From: Persicitalea sp963803495
Lineage (GTDB): Bacteria; Bacteroidota; Bacteroidia; Cytophagales; Spirosomataceae
NCBI GenBank assembly: GCA_963803495.1
Contig: CAWDMP010000002.1
Coordinates: forward strand, 3,348,001 to 3,412,000
Direction of reading: 5' to 3'
Length of the DNA: 64,000 nucleotides
The notes below the pieces were generated by a model, which was not told where the DNA came from, searched no databases, and saw nothing but the letters and a program-made list of their open reading frames with translations. The position numbers and the translations under genes were made by a program. Below, piece after piece: positions 1 to 7,530 of the stretch (positions within the stretch are counted from its first letter, which is position 1; each line of letters opens with the position of its first letter).

Positions 1-297
1 TGTACCCAGCGCCAGCGGCAGGCCGTGGTCTCGGTAGGCGGTGATGTACTTGTCGTCGGGCGTGAGGGCCGAGGCCGTGCCCGACGAGCAGGCTTCCTGT
101 CCTATATACAGGTGGCAAAAACCCCGGATCTTTTGCTGGCCGTAGAGTTGGCCCGCCTTTTCCTCGAAGCGGCGTTGTAGTAGCATATTTTCGTGCCACC
201 ACATGTATTGCTCTTTGTCGTACTTCATTTTGTTGCTGGTCGCTTTCCCGTTGCTGTTCTTGGCGGCGGGTGCCTTCTTCTCTTTTACGGTAGCCAT
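1..297 (-). CDS. pdhA: Pyruvate dehydrogenase E1 component, alpha subunit (5' part only)
   Basis: Minus-strand gene running off the left edge; the first 99 codons are present. E1 alpha is the thiamine-diphosphate subunit that decarboxylates pyruvate for acetyl-CoA synthesis. After a lysine/alanine-rich leader of about 25 residues, the sequence shows the family N-terminus: a KEQYMWWHENMLLQRRFEEK helix, then RGFCHLYIGQEACSSG and DKYITAYRDHG. These correspond to the start of the E1 alpha dehydrogenase fold and its cofactor-side YRDHG element. The ATG at 295-297 is the only sensible start. The gene is divergent from recF with about 220 bp between them. The symbol is by homology; the branched-chain E1 alpha is less likely but cannot be fully excluded from 99 residues. 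Confidence 0.88.
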   Translation of the reverse strand, partial: MATVKEKKAPAAKNSNGKATSNKMKYDKEQYMWWHENMLLQRRFEEKAGQLYGQQKIRGFCHLYIGQEACSSGTASALTPDDKYITAYRDHGLPLALGT

Positions 298-307
298 ATT
301 TTCTTAA

Positions 308-338
308 TGAACAGTGAATAATGGATAATGCACAATTG
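308..338. repeat. Interspersed short repeat, copy 1
   Basis: This stretch between pdhA and recF, read on the minus strand, resembles 13668-13697 on the plus strand (about 24 of 30 positions). The shared core is ATTATCCATTAT flanked by AATTGT and AACT/CACT-like sequence. Both copies lie between genes and neither is coding. Such AT-rich intergenic repeats are common in Bacteroidota; no function is evident. Confidence 0.5.
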
Positions 339-516
339 TAGTGTGCGCTGTGGTGAGTCCATGGAGCTCGTTGTCCTGATGGACGGTAACGTATGCTTTG
401 TATAACGATTAGGAACTTTACATCTTGGTAATTGTTGGGTTAAAACCTTGAAGCGGGCGGTTTTCTTGCCCGTACGAATTGCGAAAGTAGCAATAAACTC
501 CCTAACAAAGAAGCGC

Positions 517-1602
517 ATGTGGCTCGAAAAACTCCACCTTACCTACTTCAAAAGCTACGAGGAAGGCAGTTTTACGTTTGGAGAGCGCGTCAATTGTCTG
601 GTCGGGGAGAACGGCAGCGGCAAAACCAACCTGCTCGACGCCATCTATTTTTTGGCCCTTACCAAGAGTGCTTTTCAAAACCTGGATGCCCTCAGCATCC
701 GCCACGACGCCGATTTTTTCGTGCTGGATGGCGTGTTCGATCTCAACGAAGAGCGCATTCAAATCACCTGTAGCTTGCCGCGCGGACAGCGCAAAGTCGT
801 GATGTCGGACAAAAAAGCCTACGACCGCCTCAGCGATCACATTGGCCGCTTTCCGGTAGTACTCATCGCGCCCGACGACACCGACCTCGTCCGCGAGGGT
901 AGCGAGATGCGGCGGCGGTTTTTCGACGGGGTACTGTCGCAACTCGACCCGCACTACCTCGAAGATTTCCTGCAATACAACAAAACCCTGAACCAGCGCA
1001 ACGGCCTGCTCAAACTCTTCGCCGAGCGCAACTACCTCGACGTCGACCTACTCGAAACCTACAACGAGCCGCTCATCGCGCTCGGCCTGCGCATCCACGC
1101 CCGTCGCGTAGCGTTTATGGAGCAGTTCGTGCCCTTGTTCAGGCAGTACTACGCCTATCTCAGCAACGAGAAAGAAAGCGTGGCGGTGATCTACGAAAGT
1201 GAGGTAGCCACCGACGATTTTGCGGCCGAGTTTCGCAAGAATCGCTCCCGCGATCTGCACGCTCAGCGCACCGTCAAGGGCGTCCATAAAGACGATTATG
1301 TTTTTGAAATCGACGGGGTGATTTTGAAAAAATTCGGCTCGCAAGGCCAACAGAAATCCTTTGTCATTGCGCTCAAACTGGCCCAGTACGCGCTGCTAAC
1401 TGCCGAAAAAGAAACCAAGCCCATCCTGCTGCTCGACGATATTTTTGACAAGCTCGACGACAAGCGCATCCAAAAACTCATCGAACTCATCGACGACGGC
1501 TCCCTCGGCCAGGTATTCATCACCGACGCCCGTCCCGAACGCTCCCGACGGATTCTGGAAAAGATCCAGGCCGATGTGCGTTTTTTTGCGATAGGGGGTT
1601 AA
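517..1602 (+). CDS. recF: DNA replication and repair protein RecF
   Basis: RecF is an SMC-like ATPase that binds gapped DNA and, with RecO and RecR, loads RecA. The start is taken at ATG 517, because homology begins with MWLEKLHLTYFKSYEE; the longer frame from 448 only adds a non-conserved leader. The Walker A motif GENGSGKT is at residues 30-37. An ABC-type signature region (GSQGQQKSF) lies near residue 280, followed by Walker B with LLLDDIFDKLD, and the conserved FITDARPERS near the end. The length of 361 residues is normal. The gene is divergent from pdhA and its stop overlaps the end of the converging hicA remnant (1599-1602). Confidence 0.95.
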   Translation: MWLEKLHLTYFKSYEEGSFTFGERVNCLVGENGSGKTNLLDAIYFLALTKSAFQNLDALSIRHDADFFVLDGVFDLNEERIQITCSLPRGQRKVVMSDKKAYDRLSDHIGRFPVVLIAPDDTDLVREGSEMRRRFFDGVLSQLDPHYLEDFLQYNKTLNQRNGLLKLFAERNYLDVDLLETYNEPLIALGLRIHARRVAFMEQFVPLFRQYYAYLSNEKESVAVIYESEVATDDFAAEFRKNRSRDLHAQRTVKGVHKDDYVFEIDGVILKKFGSQGQQKSFVIALKLAQYALLTAEKETKPILLLDDIFDKLDDKRIQKLIELIDDGSLGQVFITDARPERSRRILEKIQADVRFFAIGG

Positions 1603-1802
1603 TTCATTTTATTTTTGTCGATTCCTGCTTGTTTCAGAATTGACAAGAAGGTGTTTTTCAAATCTTTGCTACCGTGGAAAGGAACTACCGCTGTTTTGTT
1701 ATTGACAGGGTTGTAATAAATTTGATGTGACCCTTTGGAGCGCTTGAAAACAAAACCGTTTTATTCGAGAATCCTTATAAGATATTTGGAAGATAGATTC
1801 AT
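1599..1802 (-). pseudogene. hicA: hicA-type mRNA interferase toxin interrupted by a stop codon
   Basis: The minus-strand frame of 68 codons matches HicA over its full length. It starts MNLSSKYLIRILE, then has TAA (1761-1763), then continues in the same frame with NGFVFKRSKGSHQIYYNP, VVPFHGSKDLK and LKQAGIDKNKM. HicA is a small dsRBD-fold RNase. The catalytic histidine lies in the GSH motif, downstream of the stop, so the product should be inactive. Family members usually have Lys at the stop position (AAA to TAA is one substitution). The start codon overlaps the hicB stop (ATGA), the usual hicBA arrangement. No ATG after the stop would restore the catalytic part. Confidence 0.85.
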
Positions 1803-2023
1803 GCCGAAGCAAGCGTCAGAGAATATTCGAGTGTGTTGCTATCGTCAGGAACCTCTTCACCTCTTTCCTGCAATTCCTCAATGTAGAGTTCGATAGCCTC
1901 TTTGGCCATTGCAATGGCTTCATCGACGTCTTCGCCATAGGTGATGCAGCCGGGCAAAGTGGGAACCGTGACCGTGAATCCTCCTTCCGGTTCTTTGTGC
2001 AGATGTAGTTTGTAGGTAGACAT
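1799..2023 (-). CDS. hicB: HicB-family antitoxin
   Basis: A 74-residue protein with the HicB RNase H-like fold: EGGFTVTVPTLPGCITYGEDVDEAIAMA is split here as GGFTVTVPTLPGC, then TYGEDVDEA, then EAIELYIEELQERGEEVP. HicB binds and neutralises HicA. It lacks the extra C-terminal DNA-binding domain of the longer HicB forms, so autoregulation by this protein alone is uncertain. It lies directly upstream of hicA with a 4-bp overlap. Because hicA has a premature stop, this may now be a solitary antitoxin. Confidence 0.88.
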   Translation of the reverse strand: MSTYKLHLHKEPEGGFTVTVPTLPGCITYGEDVDEAIAMAKEAIELYIEELQERGEEVPDDSNTLEYSLTLASA

Positions 2024-2112
2024 AGGCTTGCAGTATTTGCGGTGGTTCTGACTTCAAGAATCGAATGCACAATTTACAAGAATTGCGGGCGGAAACCATT
2101 TTTTGTATAAAA

Positions 2113-2184
2113 TACGAAAAGTTTCGTACAAGAAACTTGCATCTACGAATTATTTCGTACACCTTTGCTACGAAGATTGTCGTA
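2113..2184. promoter_or_regulatory. Three tandem 16-bp dyads, probable BlaI-family operators
   Basis: Three inverted repeats precede blaI: TACGAAAAGTTTCGTA (2113-2128), TACGAATTATTTCGTA (2144-2159) and TACGAAGATTGTCGTA (2169-2184). Each is exactly 16 bp with the outer half-sites TACGA and TCGTA conserved and the centre variable. Starts are 31 and 25 bp apart. They lie 67-138 bp before the blaI start codon, so they are likely autoregulatory sites for the repressor. A TTTG at 2164-2167 could belong to a -7 box lying between operators 2 and 3. Confidence 0.75.
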
Positions 2185-2250
2185 CAAGGAGAATTCAAGC
2201 ATCGCGCGAAAGTCACCTAACACCTAACAACGCCACGGGGCGCCCCGCTA

Positions 2251-2634
2251 ATGCCTAACAACCTAATAAAGCCCACCGATTCTGAATTGGAAATCCTCGC
2301 CTACCTCTGGCAAAATGGCCCGAGTACCGTGCGACAAGTCCACGACTATTTGGCTAAAACCAAAGACGCGGGCTACACCACGACCCTGAAACTCATGCAA
2401 ATCATGCAGGAGAAAGGGTTGTTAAGCCGCACCGAAGAAGGCCGCTCGCACATCTACACCGCGCAAGTCAGCGAAGCGGAGACCCAGCAATCGCTGCTCG
2501 GCCGTTTTGTCGACACCGCCTTTCGGGGCTCGGCGGCGCAACTCGTCATACAGGCTTTGGGCAATCACGAAACCTCCGCTGAGGAGTTGGAAGAAATCCG
2601 AAAATTGCTCAATGACCTGGAAGGCAAAGCTTAA
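2251..2634 (+). CDS. blaI: BlaI/MecI/CopY-family transcriptional repressor
   Basis: A winged-helix repressor of 127 residues. It begins with PTDSELEILAYLWQNGPSTV and continues with VHDYLAK and YTTTLKLMQIMQEKGLLSR, the wing and recognition-helix segments typical of BlaI. The C-terminal part (about residues 75-127) is the dimerisation and cleavage region. In known systems the paired M56 metallopeptidase triggers cleavage of the repressor and so induction. The gene sits 233 bp before such a peptidase, and three dyads lie upstream. The symbol indicates family; the regulated genes need not concern beta-lactams, and no beta-lactamase is present here. Confidence 0.9.
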   Translation: MPNNLIKPTDSELEILAYLWQNGPSTVRQVHDYLAKTKDAGYTTTLKLMQIMQEKGLLSRTEEGRSHIYTAQVSEAETQQSLLGRFVDTAFRGSAAQLVIQALGNHETSAEELEEIRKLLNDLEGKA

Positions 2635-2670
2635 GTCGAGGAAAGATACAATTTGCAATCCAAACCTTGC

Positions 2671-2736
2671 GCTTCTCCGAAGCTACTGTCACATTTGGCA
2701 TATCGGTTTCCTACAAACATTTAGTCTCTCCGAGAC
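2671..2736. repeat. Double-hairpin interspersed element, copy 1
   Basis: Between blaI and the M56 gene there are two small hairpins with the same TCC loop: GCTTC-TCC-GAAGC (2671-2683) and GTCTC-TCC-GAGAC (2724-2736), with CTACAAACATT (2711-2721) between them. The same arrangement recurs at 41007-41069, where the second stem reads GCCTC-TCC-GAGGC. The T-A to C-G pair change keeps the stem, which argues for selection on structure. The element lies in the blaI-M56 intergenic transcript and could affect their relative expression. Confidence 0.65.
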
Positions 2737-2867
2737 CCATCTGAAAAGTTGGGAAAATCGGGTGATAGGAAGTAAAATGATTTATTGTAATATTTTGACA
2801 ACCAATCACCTAAATAACAGCGCGGGCTGCCCCGTAAACTCCTAAACAAATAAACACAAAACAGGCC

Positions 2868-4943
2868 ATGAAAAACCTACTTTCCCTTTTCTCTTCCGCG
2901 CACGTATCCGCCCTAGGTTGGACGCTGCTGCACTCGCTTTGGCAAGCCGCCTTACTGGGCTTAGTAGCCGTCGCGGGTTTCTACTTACTACGCCGCCGCT
3001 CGGCGCAATCGCGCTACACACTGGGCGTGGCAGCGCTGGGTACCCAAATTCTGGCGTCCGTGGCGACGTACTTTTACTATCTACCCGCTGTACTCCAAAA
3101 TACCGCGACGAGCCTGACGACCTACTACCAATTTACGGGTACTGCCTTCACGGCAAGCGGCCCGGTCGCGCCAGTACCGATGGTCTTGCAAGTCCAGTTA
3201 TGGCTGGCGACGCATTTGAGCGAACTGGTCATCTGCTGGCTCATCGGCGTGGGCGTTTTGCTGCTCCGCTTTGCGGGTGGCTGGTTTTATCTTGAACGCC
3301 TTCGCTTCGTTTCTCGTCCCGTGTCTGATCGCGGCTGGCAGGCTCGCTTTGGGGTACTCGTCGCGCGGCTCGACATCGGCCGCGCCGTGGAGCTGCGCGA
3401 AACCGCCCGCATCGTCACGCCCATGGTCGTGGGGGTCCTGCGGCCCGTCGTGCTGGTGCCCATCGGGCTGCTGGCCGGACTTTCGGTAGCGCAAGTCGAG
3501 GCCATTCTGGCCCACGAGCTGGCGCACATCCGCCGCCACGACTACCTTGTGAATCTGATGCAGTCGTTCGTGGAAGTGGTGTACTTCTTCCATCCGGTGC
3601 TGTGGTGGCTGTCGGCGCGTATCCGGGCCGAGCGCGAGCACTGCTGCGACGACCTCGCGATGGCCGTGTGTGAAGACCGGATGTCATTGGCCCACGCCCT
3701 GGTGCGGGTGGCCGAGTTCCGCAACCAACCCGCACTGGTGGTGGCGTTTGCGGGCAACAAACGGCAACTGCTGTCGCGCGTCCGGCGGGTGCTGGGCGTG
3801 GCCGAGCCCTCATCGCGGCGGTTGGCCGGGTACCTGCCGATGGCGGTCGTGCTGCTGTCACTGAGCGTGGGGGCGTCGGTGTATGGTTTTCAGGGGGAGG
3901 ATAGTATAGAGGAAAAAACAGACTCCTCTCTTCAAGCAAAAAAGCATATTGCAAGAGATTCAGATAAAGAAGTATTTGTAGAAAAAATGCTAGACATTGA
4001 TGTTTTTGAAAATATAAACATCAATGTAGACACCCTAATCGAAGCGAAAGAAACTGAGAAGTACTCTAACCAACCGGGAATACAAAGGGCAATTGAGTTG
4101 GCTATGGCCGAGCAGAATAGCGGACAGCACAATCAGCAAGTGAGAGAGTTGTTACGACTAGCACGAGAAAACACTATATCTAACAACGACACCCTGCAAA
4201 AGAAAATGGCAGAGTACCACGCCAAAATAGAAGCCCTGCAAAAAGAAATGCAGCCTTACCAGGAAGAAATGCAAAAACTGCAACAGCAAATGCAGCCGCT
4301 GCACCAGCGCATCGACGACCTGAACCTGCAAGTGGAAAAGGAACATTTTGCGGTCGAGCGATTTCAGCGCGAGGAACAGAAGCTGGAATGGAAAAAAGAC
4401 CAACTCATGCAGACCCGCCAGCAGATCATGGAAAAGAGCGAAGCGGTACTTCGTCCCCGCAACGGTCAGGCCAGGACCAGCGCCGCCGAAGCGGAAAAGC
4501 AATTGGCCGAATTCGAGAGCCAAATCAAGGCCAAAGAGCAAGAAATCATGACGCTCAACGACCAGATCAAGCAGAACCACGCCCAGGCCAAAGAAGCCGA
4601 AAAACCGATGGACGACCTTAACGCCAAGATGGAGGAAATCAACCGCGAGGCCGAAGTATACAGCCGCAAAATGGAAGAGATCGGCAGAAAGATGGAAGTC
4701 GTGGGCCGGAAAATGGAGAAGGTGGCTGGGGAAATGGGGCTGGAATCCATGAATTTTATCGATTACAATTCTAATTCTTCATCGAATACTCATTCTATCC
4801 GGCCTGTGAGTCCTTCGGCTCCAGCAATGCGCAGTAGGTCGATTCGTGGCACCGCCGCGCCGAGCGTGAAGGCGATTCCATCGGCTCCGGTCAGCCCCGC
4901 GCCGACCCCCAAGCCGCCGTTGCCGCCGAAGAAGAAAGATTAA
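2868..4943 (+). CDS. M56 (BlaR1-type) membrane metallopeptidase with periplasmic coiled coil
   Basis: A 691-residue inner-membrane sensor peptidase. Transmembrane segments are visible at about residues 15-42, 48-70, 105-130 and 325-345. The zinc motif HELAH is at residues 216-220, followed by RRHDYLVNLMQ, and the downstream metal-ligand region reads EREHCCDDLAM. Instead of the penicillin-binding sensor of BlaR1, the C-terminal part is a long charged coiled coil (about residues 395-625, rich in Q, K, E and M) and a Pro/Ala-rich tail ending in PPLPPKKKD. It follows blaI and probably inactivates that repressor after an envelope signal. The ligand cannot be deduced. A strong terminator follows. 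Confidence 0.88.
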   Translation: MKNLLSLFSSAHVSALGWTLLHSLWQAALLGLVAVAGFYLLRRRSAQSRYTLGVAALGTQILASVATYFYYLPAVLQNTATSLTTYYQFTGTAFTASGPVAPVPMVLQVQLWLATHLSELVICWLIGVGVLLLRFAGGWFYLERLRFVSRPVSDRGWQARFGVLVARLDIGRAVELRETARIVTPMVVGVLRPVVLVPIGLLAGLSVAQVEAILAHELAHIRRHDYLVNLMQSFVEVVYFFHPVLWWLSARIRAEREHCCDDLAMAVCEDRMSLAHALVRVAEFRNQPALVVAFAGNKRQLLSRVRRVLGVAEPSSRRLAGYLPMAVVLLSLSVGASVYGFQGEDSIEEKTDSSLQAKKHIARDSDKEVFVEKMLDIDVFENININVDTLIEAKETEKYSNQPGIQRAIELAMAEQNSGQHNQQVRELLRLARENTISNNDTLQKKMAEYHAKIEALQKEMQPYQEEMQKLQQQMQPLHQRIDDLNLQVEKEHFAVERFQREEQKLEWKKDQLMQTRQQIMEKSEAVLRPRNGQARTSAAEAEKQLAEFESQIKAKEQEIMTLNDQIKQNHAQAKEAEKPMDDLNAKMEEINREAEVYSRKMEEIGRKMEVVGRKMEKVAGEMGLESMNFIDYNSNSSSNTHSIRPVSPSAPAMRSRSIRGTAAPSVKAIPSAPVSPAPTPKPPLPPKKKD

Positions 4944-4958
4944 TGAGTTAAATTTCAG

Positions 4959-5000
4959 AAAAAAGCGAATCAGCCGGAATGTAGGCTGATTCGCTTTTTT
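4959..5000 (+). terminator. Intrinsic terminator after the blaI-M56 unit
   Basis: A perfect 17-bp inverted repeat: AAAAAAGCGAATCAGCC (4959-4975) and GGCTGATTCGCTTTTTT (4984-5000) with an 8-nt loop. It is flanked by A and T runs and can work in both directions. It begins 16 bp after the M56 stop codon. Confidence 0.9.
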
Positions 5001-5015
5001 CTGTGCGCCCTTCTT

Positions 5016-5023
5016 TACCTTTG
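5016..5023 (+). promoter_or_regulatory. Bacteroidota -7 box (TACCTTTG) of the MFS gene
   Basis: TACCTTTG matches the TAnnTTTG -7 consensus of Bacteroidota exactly. It ends only 4 bp before the ATG at 5028, so transcription would start at or very near the start codon. The expected -33 region falls in the T tract of the preceding terminator. Confidence 0.6.
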
Positions 5024-5027
5024 CGCG

Positions 5028-6215
5028 ATGCAACAATCCGCCGCGTCGGGCATCTTTACCGGACAATTCTGGCTGCTCAGCCTGAGTTCGTTTCTCTTCT
5101 TTGCCAGCTTCAATATGCTCATTCCCGAGCTACCCGCCCACCTCACGAGCATGGGCGGGGCCGAGCACAAAGGACTTATCATCAGTTTATTCACCCTCAC
5201 CGCCGGACTATCCCGTCCGTTCAGCGGCCGCCTGACCGACCGCATCGGGCGCATTCCGGTGATGGCGTTTGGGTCGCTGGTGTGCTTCGTGTGCGGGTTT
5301 CTGTACCCGATATTCATCACGGTGGTACCCTTCCTGCTGTTGCGACTGGGCCACGGCTTTTCCACGGGTTTTAAGCCCACGGGCACGGCGGCCTACATCG
5401 CCGACATCGTGCCACCGCACCGCCGGGGCGAGGCACTCGGCGTGTACGGCATGAGCGTTAGCATGGGCGCGGCGCTGGGGCCGGCGGCGGGAAGCTACAT
5501 TGCGAACGCCTTCTCGCTCGACGCGCTGTTTTACAGTTCGTCGTTTCTGGCGTTTTTGTCGATCGGGATTCTGGTCAATATGCGCGAAACCCTGCCCAAC
5601 CCGCAACGCTTGTCGTGGGAGGCGTTCAAGATTACGCGTAAGGATGTTTTCGAGCCGCGCGTTTTTGCGCCTTCGCTGGTGGTTTTCCTTACTTATTTTA
5701 GTTTTGGGGCCGTCCTGACGCTTATTCCCGATTTCAGCGATGCGCTCGGCATGCACAACCACGGCCTGTTCTTCCTGGTCTACACACTCACCTCGCTGCT
5801 CATCCGGCTGGTGGCGGGCCGCGTGTCCGACCGCTACGGACGGGTGGAAGTCGTGGTGGCGGGTTGCGTCAACCTCATCATCGCTATGCTCTGTACGGGC
5901 TTCGCGACCTCGGGCGTGTTGTTTTTCACGGGGGCAGTATTCTTCGGCTTCGCGACGGGTATTTTGTCGCCTATTCTGTCGGCCTGGACGGTGGATCTGA
6001 GCGAAGAAAACGGCCGGGGCCGGGCGATGGCGACGATGTACATTTCGATGGAAGCGGGCATCGGCCTGGGAGCGCTACTATCGGCGGCGATCTTCGCCAA
6101 CCAAGTCGATCGGTTGCCGCTGGCCTTTTCGGTTATGGCGGCGTTCGGTGGCGCGGCGCTGGTGTATGCCTTATTTATTTTGCGAAAAAACAAAAAAGAC
6201 GCCCATGCTATTTGA
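5028..6215 (+). CDS. Major facilitator superfamily transporter
   Basis: A 395-residue protein with about 12 hydrophobic helices. The MFS motif A between helices 2 and 3 reads GRLTDRIGRIPVM, and a second half copy reads AGRVSDRYGRVEVVV after helix 8. The RGEALGVYGMSVSMG stretch in the helix 5 region resembles drug/metabolite exporters. It lies in the inner membrane; the substrate cannot be read from sequence. It starts at ATG 5028 right after a TACCTTTG box, and its end overlaps the following gene by 11 bp, so the two are probably co-transcribed. Confidence 0.88.
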   Translation: MQQSAASGIFTGQFWLLSLSSFLFFASFNMLIPELPAHLTSMGGAEHKGLIISLFTLTAGLSRPFSGRLTDRIGRIPVMAFGSLVCFVCGFLYPIFITVVPFLLLRLGHGFSTGFKPTGTAAYIADIVPPHRRGEALGVYGMSVSMGAALGPAAGSYIANAFSLDALFYSSSFLAFLSIGILVNMRETLPNPQRLSWEAFKITRKDVFEPRVFAPSLVVFLTYFSFGAVLTLIPDFSDALGMHNHGLFFLVYTLTSLLIRLVAGRVSDRYGRVEVVVAGCVNLIIAMLCTGFATSGVLFFTGAVFFGFATGILSPILSAWTVDLSEENGRGRAMATMYISMEAGIGLGALLSAAIFANQVDRLPLAFSVMAAFGGAALVYALFILRKNKKDAHAI

Positions 6216-6816
6216 CGATTCTTACCACACCCTGGAAGCCCCCGGTGAAGGGGAGTTCAAAGACCGAGGCAGCAAATTCCTGGCCTTCGCGTACCCTATT
6301 GGCAGCGAAGCCGACGTAAAGCCGCTGCTCGAAGCCCTCCGCGAACAACACCCCAAAGCCGGGCACCACTGCTACGCTTACCGCCTGGGCCTCGACCGCA
6401 ACCACTACCGCGCCAACGACGACGGCGAACCCTCCGGCACCGCCGGGCGACCGATTCTCAACACGCTCTACTCCCGCGACCTGACGGATGTGTTGGTGGT
6501 CGTGATCCGGTACTTTGGCGGAACGTTGCTGGGCGTGCCGGGCCTCATCAACGCCTACAAAACCGCCACCGAAACCGCCCTCGAGCGAGCCGCCGTCGTA
6601 ACCCGCTACGTATGCGACATCTACCAAATCACCTTCCCCTACGCCGCCACCAGCGAAGTCAACCGCCTCCTGAAAGCCTACGATCTGGAAGCGACCGAAC
6701 AAAAATTTGAGATGGAATGCAGTTTGATTGTTCGCATCAGAAAGACGCTGCTGAACGCGGTGGTTCCGGCGTTTGAGGAAGTAGAAGGGGTGGGGATAAT
6801 TTGGCGCAACGCTTGA
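6205..6816 (+). CDS. yigZ: YigZ/IMPACT-family protein
   Basis: A 203-residue protein of the YigZ/IMPACT family (UPF0029 N-terminal domain). The hallmark stretch is DRGSKFLAFAYPI, then GHHCYAYRLG, DDGEPSGTAGRPIL and VVVIRYFGGTLLGVPGLI. The C-terminal third is a ferredoxin-like domain of the DUF1949 type. Eukaryotic IMPACT regulates the Gcn2 kinase; the bacterial role is not established. The start at ATG 6205 lies inside the MFS gene and gives the conserved N-terminus. The gene is followed within 2 bp by the converging PIN gene. Confidence 0.9.
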   Translation: MLFDDSYHTLEAPGEGEFKDRGSKFLAFAYPIGSEADVKPLLEALREQHPKAGHHCYAYRLGLDRNHYRANDDGEPSGTAGRPILNTLYSRDLTDVLVVVIRYFGGTLLGVPGLINAYKTATETALERAAVVTRYVCDIYQITFPYAATSEVNRLLKAYDLEATEQKFEMECSLIVRIRKTLLNAVVPAFEEVEGVGIIWRNA

Positions 6817-6818
6817 TT

Positions 6819-7226
6819 TTACTTGATCCAATCAAGAAAGGCAGCCGAATTCATGATGAGGATTCCCCGAAAGGGATGCAAAACCAGCAGGTCGCTGTCT
6901 CCGGTAACGATCACTTTGGCATCGCCGACGACGGCCAATTCTAGGAACTTGTTGTCCTTTGGATCTCGGCAATCATTGAGTTTGATGGATACCGGAAGGG
7001 TTAGAGCGTCTTTTAAATAATTTTCGTAGAAAAGCACTCGACTTTCGAGGGAGGCGTACTTATCAAACTTGCTACGGATGACAACTTCCTTCAACTCCTT
7101 CGATGTTTCTTCAGAAGCCAGCGAGATACAGGTTTCAGCGGCCTGATAGAAGGCTTTTCCACTCACCGAATTTTTGTTGAGTGAGGCACTAATCAGCGTA
7201 TTAGTGTCAAATACTATTCTAAGCAC
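6819..7226 (-). CDS. PIN-domain toxin (COG1569-type)
   Basis: A 135-residue PIN-domain protein, probably a metal-dependent RNase toxin. It starts MLRIVFDTNTLISA with the first acidic residue at Asp7. It has further acidic residues in the middle, and ends with VIVTGDSDLLVLHPF and the typical ILIMNSAAFLDWIK tail of this subfamily. It is the downstream gene of a pair; its start overlaps the end of the preceding small ORF by 8 bp, as in toxin-antitoxin operons. Confidence 0.85.
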   Translation of the reverse strand: MLRIVFDTNTLISASLNKNSVSGKAFYQAAETCISLASEETSKELKEVVIRSKFDKYASLESRVLFYENYLKDALTLPVSIKLNDCRDPKDNKFLELAVVGDAKVIVTGDSDLLVLHPFRGILIMNSAAFLDWIK

Positions 7227-7464
7227 GCTCCCTGTCGATTTCTTCCAATATCTCAGCTAGTTTCTCCTCAGTTAGCCCGTTTTTCTGAGCCTCGTCGGAT
7301 AATCGGCTCATTGATTCGAGCAGACGCCTTTTTGAAGCCTCCCGATCAGGGTTTTCTAAGTAGCTTTCTATCAGTAATTTGACTTTAATGCGTTCGCCTT
7401 CGTTTTGGCGCACCCGTTCGGCGGTTTTGTCGTCGACCTCGATCTCAAATGTCAATGTTGCCAT
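7219..7464 (-). CDS. Probable antitoxin partner of the PIN toxin
   Basis: An 81-residue acidic protein. It starts MATLTFEIEVDDKTAERV; the longer frame from 7506 adds an unconvincing leader. The N-terminus is beta-strand-like and resembles a ribbon-helix-helix or Phd-like DNA-binding edge. The rest is charged helix (YLENPDREASKRRL, LTEEKLAEILEEIDRERA). The 8-bp overlap with the PIN gene suggests translational coupling. No family name can be given with certainty; the antitoxin role rests mainly on context. Confidence 0.65.
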   Translation of the reverse strand: MATLTFEIEVDDKTAERVRQNEGERIKVKLLIESYLENPDREASKRRLLESMSRLSDEAQKNGLTEEKLAEILEEIDRERA

Positions 7465-7530
7465 GATCTGTGGTTTTTTATCAAAGATACGCAAAACCAA
7501 AAGCATAAGACAAAGTACCTGAAAAGTCTA

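Noticed and set aside
2507..2845. Plus-strand frame of 112 codons overlapping the end of blaI
   Set aside because: It runs through the intergenic hairpin element and has no protein-like features.
3415..3954. Arg/Pro-rich antisense frame in the M56 gene
   Set aside because: Composition reflects GC-rich codons read backwards; M56 motifs on the plus strand are intact.
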